From: Pseudoips prasinana
Lineage: Eukaryota; Arthropoda; Insecta; Lepidoptera; Nolidae
NCBI GenBank assembly: GCA_951640165.1
Contig: OX621234.1
Coordinates: 28,338,549 to 28,402,548, forward strand
Length of the DNA: 64,000 bases
Direction: 5' to 3'
The notes under the pieces are model-generated. The model saw only the letters and a program-made list of their open reading frames with translations, did not search any database and was not told the DNA's origin. The position numbers and the translations under genes are program-made. Positions 43,423-55,351 of this stretch are shown here, piece after piece (within the stretch, counting starts at the first letter, position 1; each line of letters starts with the position of its first letter).

Positions 43423-43470
43423 ATACGATACGATACGTATCGCTTAATATCACATGGCAGTGTATCGATA
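43423..43470. repeat. Cluster of CGATAC palindromes
   Basis: ACGATACGATACGTATCG (palindrome CGATACGTATCG) and GTGTATCGATACAC lie within 50 bp. Confidence 0.7.
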
Positions 43471-43974
43471 CACTATAATTTGGATAGGTGTCGCCCAACT
43501 TTATCCTAGTGCGAGGATCGAGCCTTAACCTCCGTTCCACGATTGCAATTAAATTAGTATTACTAATATTTTATTATTGTTTATTAGCTGAAAAGCAAGT
43601 ATTTCATAATATGCAGGCTCAGGGTGTAATCAATACGTGACGGCGGCGCGGCGGTGCAATAAAACCAGCCTGCATTGCTTGTAATAGATATCGTTAAAAC
43701 CCACGGGAAGTGTATACAACCCATATTATGAGGTGCTGACCACAGCTAAAATGGTTATTGTTTTGAAGTTTACATCCAATACCATGCTGAAAAATAATAT
43801 ATGTATGTCAAACTATGCTATATTATAAAGAAATTCATTGATACAAAAATACGTTTCAACTACTTTTGTTTGGTAATAAAAGCTTGGTTTTTGCCATTTT
43901 TTTAACCTTTCAAATATACTTAAACAATTAAAAAACTAACGAATTCTCGGAAATATTATGCCACTTGCTGTAGA
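43471..43974. other. Nothing recognised
   Basis: A short CpG-rich run GACGGCGGCGCGGCGGTGCA lies at 43641. Confidence 0.35.
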
Positions 43975-44137
43975 CTGTTATTTCACATCTAGTGTGTTAT
44001 TTTGAGATTAGAAAAGTATTTATTGTTTTGTAAATGCCTTCAAATTTAAATTAGGCCTGTTATTCTACATCTAGTGTATTATTTTGGGATGAGAAAGCCT
44101 TTGTTGTTTTGTATTTGCCTTAAAATTTAAATTAGGC
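43975..44137. repeat. Two tandem copies of an 82-bp unit
   Basis: CTGTTATTTCACATCTAGTG at 43975 recurs as CTGTTATTCTACATCTAGTG at 44057. Both copies end TTTAAATTAGGC. Confidence 0.85.
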
Positions 44138-45284
44138 AACTATTAACTATTGTGTCTAATTTACATCCTGTTTCTTAACTCAATTAACTACACTTTCTGT
44201 TGTAACCTATTTTGTTACTCTTACTTATTTATTATCTTCTCGAAACGGTGAACCCGGGTGCCGTCAGCCTCTTTAGCAATATATTATCCCACGAAACTAA
44301 GCAATTTGTACATACAACTGGCAATAAATACTAAGGAACTTCCACTATACTGTCAAATGAACGGTGATCAAGTAAGTTTTGAGATAATAAGTATCGCTTC
44401 ATACGGGGGGCTCTTGACGGGAAGTGGGGCCCTTGTTTTTTAGAATACAAGCGATAATCTTGATTAAAAATTATTTTGAGCATGAGGAGCAATCTTCAAT
44501 TGTAAAATAGTTTCATACAATGTGTAACATAAATAATGGAGAGAATATCAAATACTCAATCTACCCACGAAGTTCAACAAAAAAGAAGAAGTTGTTATTT
44601 TTGCCGAAGCTCAACAAAAAAGACAACCAGTTTGAACAATACAAAAGATTTTTATTTCACATATTTGATACCGTGAAAAATGTTTACTTCTGCTCGTATT
44701 AAATTGAATCTTGATTGAAATTTTACCAGAGGAAGGATTTGTGTAGTTGCAAGTACTTATTGTTCTGTTTCATGGCCAAATTCAGCTCTTTATTTTCATT
44801 AATTTTGTTTTACCTCGAATTTAGTTGATACGTCGTACAAATTTGCGATTGAATAATGAGTTAGTGCGCAAGTTTTGCTATCGCTTGGGTTCTGCAAGAC
44901 CGTAGTGAGCACCGAAACACAATAAACTAGTACCCAGTGAGTGACTTCATAGAGTAGAGTAGGTAGCTTTAACTTATATATTTAGGCTTATTTCATAGAG
45001 CTTTTGTTTATGTATTTATTACTCTCCTACCACTTATTGCATGGAGTTTCAATTAAATATCTTAACAAAACTTTAACCTACCAGTAATATTTACAATAAA
45101 AAAATAATGTGAAACAAGACTTAATTAATGCCTAATTGCCTACTAATACAAGTGTTTAGTTAAGTTTATTATTCACATACCTAATAAGTTAAATCAAATT
45201 TATTGTTGACAAACCAATTAGGAAACTTCCGTAACCACAGCTTTGATAACTTATTTAAATATGGTAAATTATTACATATTCAAT
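44138..45284. other. AT-rich DNA, nothing recognised
   Basis: Two ORFs (44258-44443, 44520-44702) have no motif, splice context or promoter. Confidence 0.35.
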
Positions 45285-45467
45285 ACCAGCTATGCCCCGC
45301 GGTTTAACCCGTGTTAAGCTTTATAAATTATAGCCTATGTGTTAATCCAGAGTGTCAGCTAACTCCATACCAAATTTTATTAAAATCGCTCCAGCCGTTT
45401 AGACGTGAAGACGTACCAATCAGGCACATTCACAGACTCACAAACTTTCACATTTATAATATTAGTA
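45285..45467 (-). mobile_element. Lep1-like Helitron, minus strand
   Basis: On the minus strand it starts ACTAATATTATAAATGTGAA and includes ATTTTAATAAAATTTGGTAT and GTTAGCTGACACTCTGGA. It ends ACACGGGTTAAACCGCGGGG followed by CATAGCTG, one base off the usual CTAG. Confidence 0.65.
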
Positions 45468-45475
45468 TGATTAGG

Positions 45476-45590
45476 ATATTCCGCAGGCGGACCAAAATAA
45501 CCGACATAGCCCTAAGAATTGCCAAGCTGAAGTGGCACTGGGCAGGGCACATCATTGGAGATCAAATGGGAGGCCTTTGTCGAGATAGTA
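45476..45590 (+). mobile_element. RTE LINE fragment with internal deletion
   Basis: The frame RRRTKITDIALRIAKLKWHW, then AGHIIG, is the KWQWAGHI block of RTE-like proteins. It then jumps to GGCCTTTGTCGAG, the block near the C-terminus, so about 150 bp is missing compared with the 22455 copy. Confidence 0.65.
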
Positions 45591-46364
45591 GGGAATTTGA
45601 GTAAAGTTATTGTTGTTTTTAGATCACTAGACCACATATTCAAAAGAAAATAATTCTCTTGTGGCTTTCGTGTTTTACAATTTTTTCATTTCTCTGATTT
45701 AGAAACCTCTTGATACCACACGACTCTTTCCTACATCTGCTCCACTTATACCTGTCTAGGCATGGCAATGTAGGTACAGCATATATTTCTTTTAGTTTTA
45801 TCAGTCTCTTATTTTGGAAGTTCAGCGGGGGGTAGGGGGGGGGGGTGACATTTTTACCACCGTGGAACTGTCTCTCACGGAAACTTTAGAAAGAGAAGTT
45901 TAAAAAAAATATATAGTAGAATATCATCTTTGAAGATCTATCCATTGATACCCCACATGTATGAGTTTTGAGTTTCAGTTCCAAGTAGGTACTGGGAACC
46001 CCAATTATTTATTGGTAGGGTTTCGTAACCAAATGGCACAAAACGGAACCATACAGACATGACGAATCCATAAGGGTTCCGTTTTATAGCCCTTAAATTG
46101 TTGCCAGTTTTAGTTTTTTTTACAGTGATCGTGAATATTTTATGAACAACAAGGAGGGTGAGGGGTATTTATAACTGTCTATGAATGTATTGCGGTTATA
46201 TTTAATGAAGAGATCTAGCGATAACACCGACCTATGCACATTTATTAATGGAATTCATATTTATTAATGGTGTACAACAAAGAGTTTACTATTGTATTGC
46301 TATCCGAATTGATTTTAGTTTTAAATAAGATTACAACAAGTTTAATACTTTTAATAGATGGTAG
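45591..46364. other. Repeat-like DNA, no gene
   Basis: A G-rich tract lies at 45829-45846. A common repeat follows (GGTAGGGTTTCGTAACCAAA at 46014 and GGGTTCCGTTTTATAGCCC at 46073). Confidence 0.4.
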
Positions 46365-46460
46365 CCACCGGGCTAGCGCGGCAAGCGGTCATTAGTCATC
46401 GGTAGTCATCACGTGCGGTCCGCGTGCAATGCTCTAGCGCGCCACCACGCCGCGCTCAGG
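46365..46460. promoter_or_regulatory. Small CpG-rich islet
   Basis: CACCGGGCTAGCGCGGC, TCACGTGCGGTCCGCGTGC and GCGCGCCACCACGCCGCGCT stand out from AT-rich flanks. They include an E-box CACGTG. No TATA box or ORF is attached, so regulatory function is only a possibility. Confidence 0.25.
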
Positions 46461-46624
46461 GCTGCCCATTTTTTTCCACGACGAGATGAATAAAATGATT
46501 GTTCAATAAACTGATTGATTGACAGTATTTAAATAGATCCTTATTGATCCCAACAAACTGACATTAAATTGTTTTTATACCAGTACTGTCATTTAAAGTT
46601 AGAATAATACATTTGGCTGATTTT

Positions 46625-46805
46625 GACTGCACGTGTGGTAGAGCGGTCAAGGTAATTACCTCACCACTACCTCGATGTTGTGTTTCGGGTTCCATTCTCG
46701 GACAGGTTAACTATTTGTTTGACCCATAGATAGTTGTTCTGAGCCTGGGTGTGTTTAATGTCTGTGATAATGATACAGGGACTCTTTTAACCGACTCGGG
46801 CGTCA
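46625..46805 (+). mobile_element. tRNA-headed SINE (family of 8982)
   Basis: GTGTGGTAGAGCGGTCAAGG (A box), TCGGGTTCCATTCTCGG (B box), then AACTATTTGTTTGACCCATA, GTTGTTCTGAGCCTGGGTGT and ACAGGGACTCTTTTAACC. Confidence 0.7.
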
Positions 46806-47533
46806 CAAACCAATAAAAATTACTTAGGCTTAGCATATAATACAAGATAGGTGAGGTATTATGTGAATTTTATTTTATTTATCATTCTATTTTTGGCTAC
46901 CTACTCTACTAATTACAAAAAATCAAGACTGTCTGTTTTGGTAGAAAATGTAGGTACCATATGATTTATTATGTTATCGTGACAAATCAGGAGTTTATGG
47001 CCACAAACCCGTTTATCGCTGAGTAATTTAACATATATACAGTCCAGATATTAAATCGTTTTCCAAAATTCAAATCCGCTATGTCACATCTTGTTTATGC
47101 ATAATAGTTTAAGCATAGCATTGTTAATTTACGTTAAGCTACCCTTGAGGTTTAAAAACCAGTTTTTTGTATGGCAATATCACTATTTAGGAACGACCCA
47201 GGATTTCAAACGACCACCACTCCTCTGTACCTCTACACTAAACCAACGAACTAGTTTATGGAGATTCGCATAAGCATGCTACAAAGGTTGATGTTGCAAA
47301 AACAATTGTTTGCATTTAGAAACTGTACCGGGAATGTAAAATGAGCTCAATGCACGTTGTTTATAAAATATGTATAGGCTTAGTTTGCAAAATGGGCACA
47401 ACTTAGTTGCATATTTAGCTAACTGTGCCTACGAGTTTGGCTCTCCTTTCAAAGTGCGTCAGCTGTAAATCTATACAATAAAAATAGTGTTCAATCTAGT
47501 ATTCATATTACTTTGTTTTATTCCGACGATAGT
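46806..47533. other. AT-rich DNA with a SINE-head remnant
   Basis: 47197-47262 (CCCAGGATTTCAAACGAC, CACTAAACCAACGAAC) is an eroded minus-strand tRNA-like head. Confidence 0.35.
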
Positions 47534-47678
47534 CTTACTAATATTATAAAAAATGTGAACGATTGTGAGTATAGATGTATGGATGTTTGTTACTCTTTTA
47601 CGCAAAAATAACTGAATGGATTATGATGAAAATTTCTAGTTAAAGTTTAACGGGGGTGAATAAGCGCTGCACAGCTAG
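47534..47678 (+). mobile_element. Lep1-like Helitron, diverged 3' hairpin
   Basis: It starts TTACTAATATTATAAAAAAT and includes TTTGTTACTCTTTTACGC. It ends GGGGGTGAATAAGCGCTGCA then CAGCTAG|T. The hairpin stem is eroded by substitutions and a deletion. Confidence 0.6.
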
Positions 47679-50057
47679 TTTATAATAATTCTTGTATCAT
47701 CCCTAGTTTTTCCTAGTAATATCCGGATTATCAAACCATACAACCGGTTTCAAATATATTATAAAACAAAAAAAAGCATTCTATTATTTAAGTAATCTGT
47801 TATTCTGTAATTGTTAAATAAGTCTGTAACAATTAAAAAAGGTAAATCCCAACGTATAGAATTCGATAAACACCACAAGTTATAATCCAAGTAAAACTTA
47901 GGAAAATACAAATGTCTAACATTAATATACCTCAGCTGCTACTGTACTACTGTTTAGGTTCAATGTGCGTAATACACAATTTTTTTACTAAGAGCGACTA
48001 CATGTAAATAAAAAATGGTTGGAAAATTGTGTAATGGATAGCAGCACGAATTTTGATAGGACTATGTTAAAAGAAAACTAAATAGAAATACAATTTGCTA
48101 TAGAACAATCTACTTATTCGCCAATTGAAACCAGGTTTATAGGATTTATAAAATCCTAAATCATAACATAATAACACATAAAATCATAACAACACAATTA
48201 TTTTATAATACTAAATAGGAAAAATAATTACGAACACAAATAATTCATTAGTTTTCATTGTCCTGTTAAAATGGCCGTTATAATTGTATACACATATGTA
48301 TAATCATCTACAATATTCATTTCTTGTGAGGGAAAATTATACATTAAATAAGTATTATATCTCTTGTCTCCGGTATATCCAATTAGGCTTAACAAAAGTA
48401 TAAGTTTTTAATAAAAAGATTTCATCTAAGAAAATAATAGGGATTTTTCAAATACTCAGTTTATCCATTACCTGAGGTTACTAATAAGGTAAATAAGAAT
48501 AAAATATTACGATGCTGAAACCACATTAATTAGCCGTATTAAATACGTAACAATAAGTTATTTTGAATACTATTTACATTCAAAATTCGTCATTACTAAA
48601 AATAACGAAACAAGTTAGTATTATTTCACTCCAGTAATATTCCGTTTATTTAAGGATAATTTATTTATTAGTGAGGGAAATATAACAAATATAAGGAGTG
48701 TAATCTACCCATGAAACTAAAATATGAAAGAAAATCAAGATCAACAACGTGGTATCCGCTCTACGTGATGCTATACCGTAACCAGCGGAGGCAATCAAGA
48801 GGTCAAGAGTAGGTCTAAACGTATACGTCCTAAACGTGGAGCATATTTACTACGGTAGACCTTCACATGGAGAGTCTACAGTAGGATATTTAAATTGAAA
48901 TTAAGGTGGTGTCAGACTAAGTATAAGTAAAAAATATTTTCGAGGGTTCTGGAAGTCTACAAAAATACAACATTAGACCCGGTTTATCGATGAGTCTCAA
49001 TGGCATGTCTGCTGAGAAAGATAATGCAAATGTCTATGTCTAAATTGTGATAATGTCACTAATTGTTCTTTCATGAACTTGGACTCGTAATCCGAAATAA
49101 AGCAATTTATTATTATTAGGTATTATAATGAATTGGCCATTTCTCATGAGAAGTATTTTTAGTGTCTTGGGCTAATTAAGATGTTGGTTAAGTTAAGTCC
49201 ACTATTTATATTACACCTTGTGTGTAGAAGTCACCTAGCTAATTCGGCACCATGTGTTGTGAGTTTAATCGCGTATGGTATAACTTATTTCTGTGATTTA
49301 TAGATAATTATCAAGTCTAGTAGATATTGTGTTCATGTCCCTGAATTGTACGAGTATGTTTGTAAAGTTCCCCGCGATACGGTAATTTCCCCAGACGTGG
49401 ACATTATCTCTAAAATAAAACGGAGCATAGTGAGTAAAATTATTAGTATATTATGTTCTGTTTTATATGCAGTAGTACCTATATAACTATGTACACTACA
49501 TTTTATGTTTTGAGTCTGTTCCGTTATGGGTGGGAATTGCCCTTTCAGTGTAATTAAAATACTCAATAGTCTCGAATTATTATACCGACAGTCGAGTATA
49601 GAAGTGTACCTACTGCATTAATATGCTTTAATCTGGAAAGTGCCTTTATAGATTGAATAATTAAGGGCGTTATGAAGGTGGCGTCTGCAGTATAATCGAT
49701 GAACAATCGAGCTGTTTATGCTCACTCGCTATTCATTATGAACCGCAGGATTGAACGGCTACTTCAAAGATTTCAGTAATTCTGACAATCGTTGACAATG
49801 AGTTGTTTTTATGCCGCCTATGTCTAGTAACTCGTTTCCTCTTTTGATTCGTAGAATCTGTACCTACAATGTATAAATTTGCGTCTTGTCAATATAATAT
49901 GATTATCGCCTGTGACAATATTTTTACACTAGTATAAGAGAATAATTACGTTATACATTATAATGAAATATGTAAACTAATATTATAAATCAAATATTTT
50001 CTCGTTTTATTGTATGTTTTGTTTGTTGGTAATGGATTAATTTTTAAAAAACTTCTG
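47679..50057. other. Long AT-rich stretch
   Basis: 49195-49240 (TCCACTATTTATATTACACC, then TTGTGTGTAGAAGTC) matches the left flank and start of the MITE at 39872, as a remnant. Nothing else is recognised. Confidence 0.4.
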
Positions 50058-50170
50058 TCCCGTTGGACTATTGGTTGGTGTCCTGCTGCTGACGTGGGTT
50101 CGGTCCCCACCCAGGACAACACTTTGTGCGATGAGCATGAATATTTGTTCCTTCTGTGTCTAGTTCTAAT
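50058..50170 (+). mobile_element. tRNA-headed SINE, 5' part
   Basis: CCGTTGGACTATTGGTTGGT (A-box region), GTGGGTTCGGTCCCCACCC (B box), then ACACTTTGTGCGATGAGCAT and GAATATTTGTTCC. The 3' half is missing. Confidence 0.65.
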
Positions 50171-50417
50171 TGGAACGAAGTTCCTTATCGCGCGTTGTGA
50201 AAGGGGGCTAGATGGAAAAAATTCTTACGAAAACTTGTCACGACACTTTTTGCAGCTGTGCGGCGTGCGCATGTTTGTCTGTCTGTCTCTCTCTCTTTTA
50301 TAGAAAGCAAGCCAGATATTTTCATTTCTATTTCGCATTGAACAGTGTGGTGTCGCGACGATTATTTTTGTTGAGTGTATACAGGTTTTTTTGTACATAA
50401 TAAATAATCCTAATCAT

Positions 50418-50625
50418 AACTAATATTATAAATGCGAAAGTAACTCTGTCTGTCTGTTTGTCTGTTACTCTTTCACGCCAAAACTACCGAACGGTATTGA
50501 ATGAAATTTGGTATACAGATGGTCTAGACCCTGAGAAAGAACATAGGCAAATTTTTATAGTTAGGATAACACATAGGCCATATTTTATAAAGTTTAACGC
50601 GGGTAAAACCGCGGGGCACAGCTAT
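50418..50625 (+). mobile_element. Lep1-like Helitron, well preserved
   Basis: It starts ACTAATATTATAAATGCGAA and includes GTTACTCTTTCACGCCAAAA, ATTTGGTATACAGATGGTCT and GACCCTGAGAAAGAACATAG. It ends CGCGGGTAAAACCGCGGGGC then ACAGCTAT, where CTAT replaces CTAG. Confidence 0.7.
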
Positions 50626-50728
50626 TAAGAAATAACTTCGTTCCATCCGGGTGTCCCTTGACACCTCTCAAGTTTTTTTTATCTATAATGTGTATCTGTT
50701 TAGATATATAAACGTATGTTTCTCAAAT

Positions 50729-50771
50729 GTCTGGTTACTATAGTACAGGTGCCTTACTATGGCAACCAGAC
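50729..50771. repeat. Inverted repeat, 17-bp arms
   Basis: GTCTGGTTACTATAGTA and TACTATGGCAACCAGAC are complementary with two mismatches. The right arm matches the SINE-end motif seen at 54952 (TACTATGGCAATCAGACAAC). Confidence 0.7.
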
Positions 50772-51639
50772 AGTTAGTTATAGTTTTGCATCAGATGGCA
50801 ATTTTAATAATGTTAGTTGTTCCAAAATATGTGTTCAGCGTAGTTCTAAAGTAGACTGAATAAATGCTTAATTAAATGTACAATTATAGCGTCTGTGTTT
50901 GAAATTCCATTACTTAATTGTAGTTATAAAGCAACGGATGGCTTTTATGGGAAAATAATCCATACAATAACATTTTGCGATACATGTTCGCATTTTAATG
51001 ACATTATTGCACCTAATGTAGACCATAACATTCTACAAGTTGTTCAACTTCCTTGTTAGATGAATGCTTTACTATATAATTATGATCCTGTGGCTCTTCT
51101 CGTAAGTCATACTAAACCAATCATGAATCCCTTACCACGAAGGCACTACTGCTACTGTTAAGTCAGCCCGTACAAGAAAACCTTAATGACCTTTAGTTCC
51201 AAACGAATCCACAATATGGTGAAGCTCTCATCAGACTTGGGTATCTGATTTGGTGTCTCGTCATATCTTTAATTAAACTTCGAATAAATCGTTAGTCGAT
51301 CACAAGAATACTCTAAACTTAGTGAATTTTAGTCCTTCTTTTACCTTACTACTTATACCTATAATTAGAATAAGCACACTATAATCTCAATAGCACCGTT
51401 ACAACTGTTGAGTGATACATGCTTAATACAACGTTAAAGCGAAACGGAGTGGCTTCTCACTAACAGATGACAAAATTACAAGTAGTTATGTGTCTCTTAC
51501 AGTATACAAACACAAGAGCGACAGTGCTTAGAATCACTATTATATTTTTGATATTTAAAAAAGGCAAACAAACATATTGTGTTAGATGAATCTTTGTACA
51601 CTGCTGAACATGAAAATCCATATTATAATAATAATATCT
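50772..51639. other. Nothing recognised
   Basis: No ORF or RNA gene is supported. Confidence 0.35.
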
Positions 51640-51875
51640 AGGGACAATGCCACACAGATCATCTAGCCCCAAACTAAGCAAAGCTTGTACTATGGGTACC
51701 AGGTGACGATATACATACTTACATAGATAGGTAAATACTTATATACATAGAAAACATCCATGACTCAGAAACAAATATTCGTGCTCATCACACAAATATT
51801 TGCACTTACCGGGATTCGAACCCAGGACCACCAGCTTCGTAGGCAGGAGCACTATCAACTAGGCTACGGTGACCG
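51640..51875 (-). mobile_element. SINE, full length, minus strand
   Basis: The minus-strand head is CGTAGCCTAGTTGATAGTGC (A box) and CCTGGGTTCGAATCCCGGTA (B box). The body GATGAGCACGAATATTTGTT and end GCTTTGCTTAGTTTGGGGCT match the copies at 42070 and 55352. Confidence 0.85.
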
Positions 51876-51904
51876 GATTCAAAAATATATTATGATTTTT
51901 ATGA

Positions 51905-52140
51905 TCATCATCAGCCTGAATATATCTTCCAATGCTGGAGTTCAGCCTCCCCCAAAGGTTTCTATAACGTTGCCATTTGAAGGGCACTTGGCATGCGGTT
52001 TGCAACCGCAGTTAAGTGGTAGCTTTATAGTACACAGTTGGCCCTGCTGTCCGACTACCTGTTATATCCTTTAGTCGCCTTTTACGACACCCTCGGCCAC
52101 GGGATGGTATAGGGTGGCCCCGTAATTCTTTCTATTGCGA
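51905..52140 (-). repeat. Retroelement 3' region, lepidopteran repeat
   Basis: TCATCATCAGCCTGAATATA..CAGCCTCCCCCAAAGG and TTAGTCGCCTTTTACGACAC, CACGGGATGGTATAGGGTGG match a common lepidopteran repeat pattern, reversed here. The subfamily is not assigned. Confidence 0.45.
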
Positions 52141-52858
52141 AAACCATACGGAAACTTTACCTAGTTGTTAGGCTGATATTCTGCTTCTATACGTGGTCAT
52201 AAAATAGACCACCGCAGATTTTTGTTAGATTGATGTGAGTGTGAGAAGAGTGTTTTTTGGTAGAGCCCCTAAAATATAACAAGATATTTTAGAAATACAA
52301 TGACCAGTATTTTACGTAGAAAGAGCAATGTAATATCAAAATTGTTAAGAACCACCCAGAATAGGCAAGCATTTACGTATGAGATATAATATCTGGTTAT
52401 TAGTTTATTTGATTTTATGCATACATTATATTCTTCAAATAATTTGAGCACACATTTTTGAAATAATTTGTAATATATTTTTAATCTACCTGTTAAATTT
52501 TTTGTGCTTACAGAAAGTCATGATAAATGCTTTTATTTTATCTGAATAGTGAACTTTAAGTGGGCGAAAGGTATTTTTAAATTTACAGTTAAGTATATAT
52601 TTTATAGATTAATGTTTAAACGCCTGAAGCAATTAGTCTATTGTACCCACTGACTAAGCTAAGAAAAATCTGGGACACGTAAGATAAATTACGTATACTT
52701 TTATTGATGACTTCGCTCTGAATCCACTGAAGCCAGCCAAGTTCAATACGAGTTTGGCTAATATATTAGGGTTCCCTAATACCTACAACCTCAAAAACTT
52801 AGGAACAATCAGAATTGAATATTAAGTTTTTGAGATTATACAAATATAAATAAATATA
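52141..52858. other. AT-rich DNA, nothing recognised
   Basis: No coding or repeat signal beyond short A/T tracts. Confidence 0.35.
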
Positions 52859-52970
52859 GAATACTGGGATATTATTCACACGGACATTTGATCTCAAATT
52901 AAACAGATATTCTACTATGGAAATTAGATAACTGACACAATACATATACTACTTTTCTTTTGTAAATACA
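52859..52970 (-). mobile_element. SINE 3' half, minus strand
   Basis: ACTGGGATATTATTCACACG, ATTTGATCTCAAATTAAACA and TACTACTTTTCTTTTGTAAA match the 39562 / 56217 family. The head is missing. Confidence 0.6.
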
Positions 52971-53151
52971 TACAACTCCGTCTAACTTATGATCATCTTA
53001 AACGAACCTCCATTTCCATTGCCAGCAAAAGAATTGGCGTTTTATATATGGACTCACCCTGGAAAAAGTTTTGATATTTTTTTTATTTCAATATTCGGAT
53101 TAGTGTCATGCTACACAAAAGCATCTCTATATGTACGATGACCATTGTCTA

Positions 53152-53250
53152 CGATCGCCAATCTGGCAGCTAAGCAACAAATCCATTGTGGAAAGATTTT
53201 GGGGTGGCCTTTATCCTGCAGTAGACGTCATTTGGGTGGCATGATGACAC
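53152..53250 (+). repeat. RTE LINE tail remnant
   Basis: CGCCAATCTGGCAGC, GGGTGGCCTTTATCCTGCAG and TAGACGTCATTTGGGTGGCA align with the VQQWTSFG end of the RTE ORF. Confidence 0.5.
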
Positions 53251-53285
53251 AAAATTTAGGTTCTAATATACTAGAACCGACTACA

Positions 53286-53341
53286 GGCCCACTATTGGGG
53301 TCCGTGACAATTACTATCGTCACGGACCCCAATAGTGGGCC
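53286..53341. repeat. Perfect 23-bp-arm hairpin, GC-rich
   Basis: Arm 53286-53308 (GGCCCACTATTGGGGTCCGT..) and arm 53319-53341 are exact reverse complements with a 10-nt loop. GTTCTA..TAGAAC forms another small palindrome just upstream (about 53262-53279). Confidence 0.95.
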
Positions 53342-54424
53342 TTGTTATCCACTTGACAATAGTCTTGGCTTTATAAGAGCATCAAAATTTCCAGAGCATG
53401 ATTTTGTCATTGGAACATGATTTTGTCTCGTATATCCTGTCTCTAGGACATACTCCTGTTCCACTATCTATACATATATCTATTTACACAGAACCTTATG
53501 CCTCAAAATATATTTTTTCAATACTAGAAACCCGGTATCTAAGAATAATCGATGATAGTCTGTACAGTACAAGGTTAGTTTTCGGAGTGTAATATATTAT
53601 AAATATTGGCGTACGGCGATTCAATTATATTCGCGACTTGCAGTCATTCAATAAATTCCTGAATGCAGTAATTTCATGACACAATGCTGAAGGTGATTCT
53701 AAATAACTGCCTCTCTCACAACACGCAGCCTGTATTTATAAACTACGGCTCTGCGGATGTTAGTTGACACACTCGGATTAACCCCTTTTAATCGGATCGA
53801 AACGTATTTCATTAATAACATGTACAAAAATAATTAGTGCATAACGTTGCATTGTATCAAATTTTATAAGTAAACCCCAAGTATATTTTTGTATGAAAAC
53901 ACCATAGTATATCCTTATTGGCACTGTTTATGTTGTTCATTCAAAGACTTTTTAAGCAAAATATCTTTACGGAGAATGTGAGCTGGTGAATGTGAGACAA
54001 GAGATTACCGTTTTTAGTCACGCATACAGCAGCTTATTTCACAAAAATTGGTAAATCAAAGTGTGATCGGGCGAGGCGAACGGAATTGAGAGGGAAATAT
54101 AAGTTAGTGAATATAGAAACAGAGTTTCATTTCGTATATTGCTGTAGGAGTAAGTGAGAAGTGCGAGCACACATTTTCTTTCTCTCTTTCTCTCGTAGCC
54201 AGTTAATTTTGAAGTTTTACTTTAGTCGTGTGGTCTTAGGCCCACTCGTTCGGTTTTAACATTACGGTAACATTCATTTCTAAAGTGGACAGTGGATTAT
54301 CCAGAGTGCTGGTTCGATTTTGTTTCACTTTCTTTCTTTAGGCAAAATTATAATTATTGCTAATGTAATATGTATCAATAATAAAAATGGTAAGTATAAA
54401 TATAATAAAAATGGTACTGTCGTA
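53342..54424. other. Nothing recognised
   Basis: A TCTTTCTCTCTTTCTCTCG tract lies at 54178. No gene support. Confidence 0.35.
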
Positions 54425-54570
54425 ACGGGAGTAAAACCCCACCAACTTCCAGATTTTGCGCTTCTACTGAGTGTATGTCTTTCCCAGTGACAGTTTTTGA
54501 CCTGACCGGGTGATATAAACCCTCTACTTCAATAATAGCTGTGGAACACGCTAACGACGCGACGGTCGAG
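54425..54570 (-). repeat. Diverged SINE, family of 40690
   Basis: AACCCCACCAACTTCCAGA, GACCTGACCGGGTGATATAA and GTGGAACACGCTAACG align with the minus-strand copy at 41060-41200. The B box is eroded. Confidence 0.55.
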
Positions 54571-54939
54571 CACGAGAGATTAAAATTGCGAATGAAAATG
54601 AAATAAAAAAAAGTGGTTTAATGAAACCACGATGCAAGTGAAACTTTGTCTCTATGGCGTATTTCATATATTAGCGTTATTCTTGGTTATTCCCTCTTTG
54701 ACAAATTTATTTGAGTCACTAGGTCTACTGTATTGTTGTCCACTATGATAAAGTAAACAACATCAATATCAATACACTGATCAATACACAAATAATAATA
54801 ATACGAGTCATGCTATAATGCGACATGCGCTAGATGGACGAAAAAATTTGAGGCAATGGATAAAAGTTTCACTTTAAATAAATATACTTATTTATACTTA
54901 TTCTTTTGCGACAAAATTGACAATGAAACCAATATAGGC

Positions 54940-55178
54940 CGACCCTGTAGGTACCTACTATGGCAATCAGACAACTGATAAACAGCATACATATACATAT
55001 ATTTCTAAATACACACCTTTTATAAATAAATTACTCTCAAGTCCCAGACACTTAGCTAATTATCTATAATATATAACTAATTATCGTCCTCATCAGAAAG
55101 AGATTTGTCCTGGGTGGGGATCGAACCCACAACCTCTGGCGCAGTCACACTCACAGACCACTAGAGCAAAAGGGCAAT
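54940..55178 (-). mobile_element. tRNA-headed SINE, minus strand
   Basis: Minus strand: TGCCCTTTTGCTCTAGTGGT (A box), GTTGTGGGTTCGATCCCCAC (B box), GACAAATCTCTTTCTGATGA, and the end TTGTCTGATTGCCATAGTAG. A third SINE family with its own body. Confidence 0.7.
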
Positions 55179-55351
55179 CAATCTTTGTAATTAAAGGAAT
55201 TGTAAGTCTGAAAAGTTATTCAAATAAATGAATCAATGTAATGTAATGATTCTCTAGCTCTAATATTAAATAATAATGCTCTAGCTATCGCTAGACCAAC
55301 TGCCTCATTGTGTAGCTGTAGCTTATAATATCTGGGGACAATAATAATATA

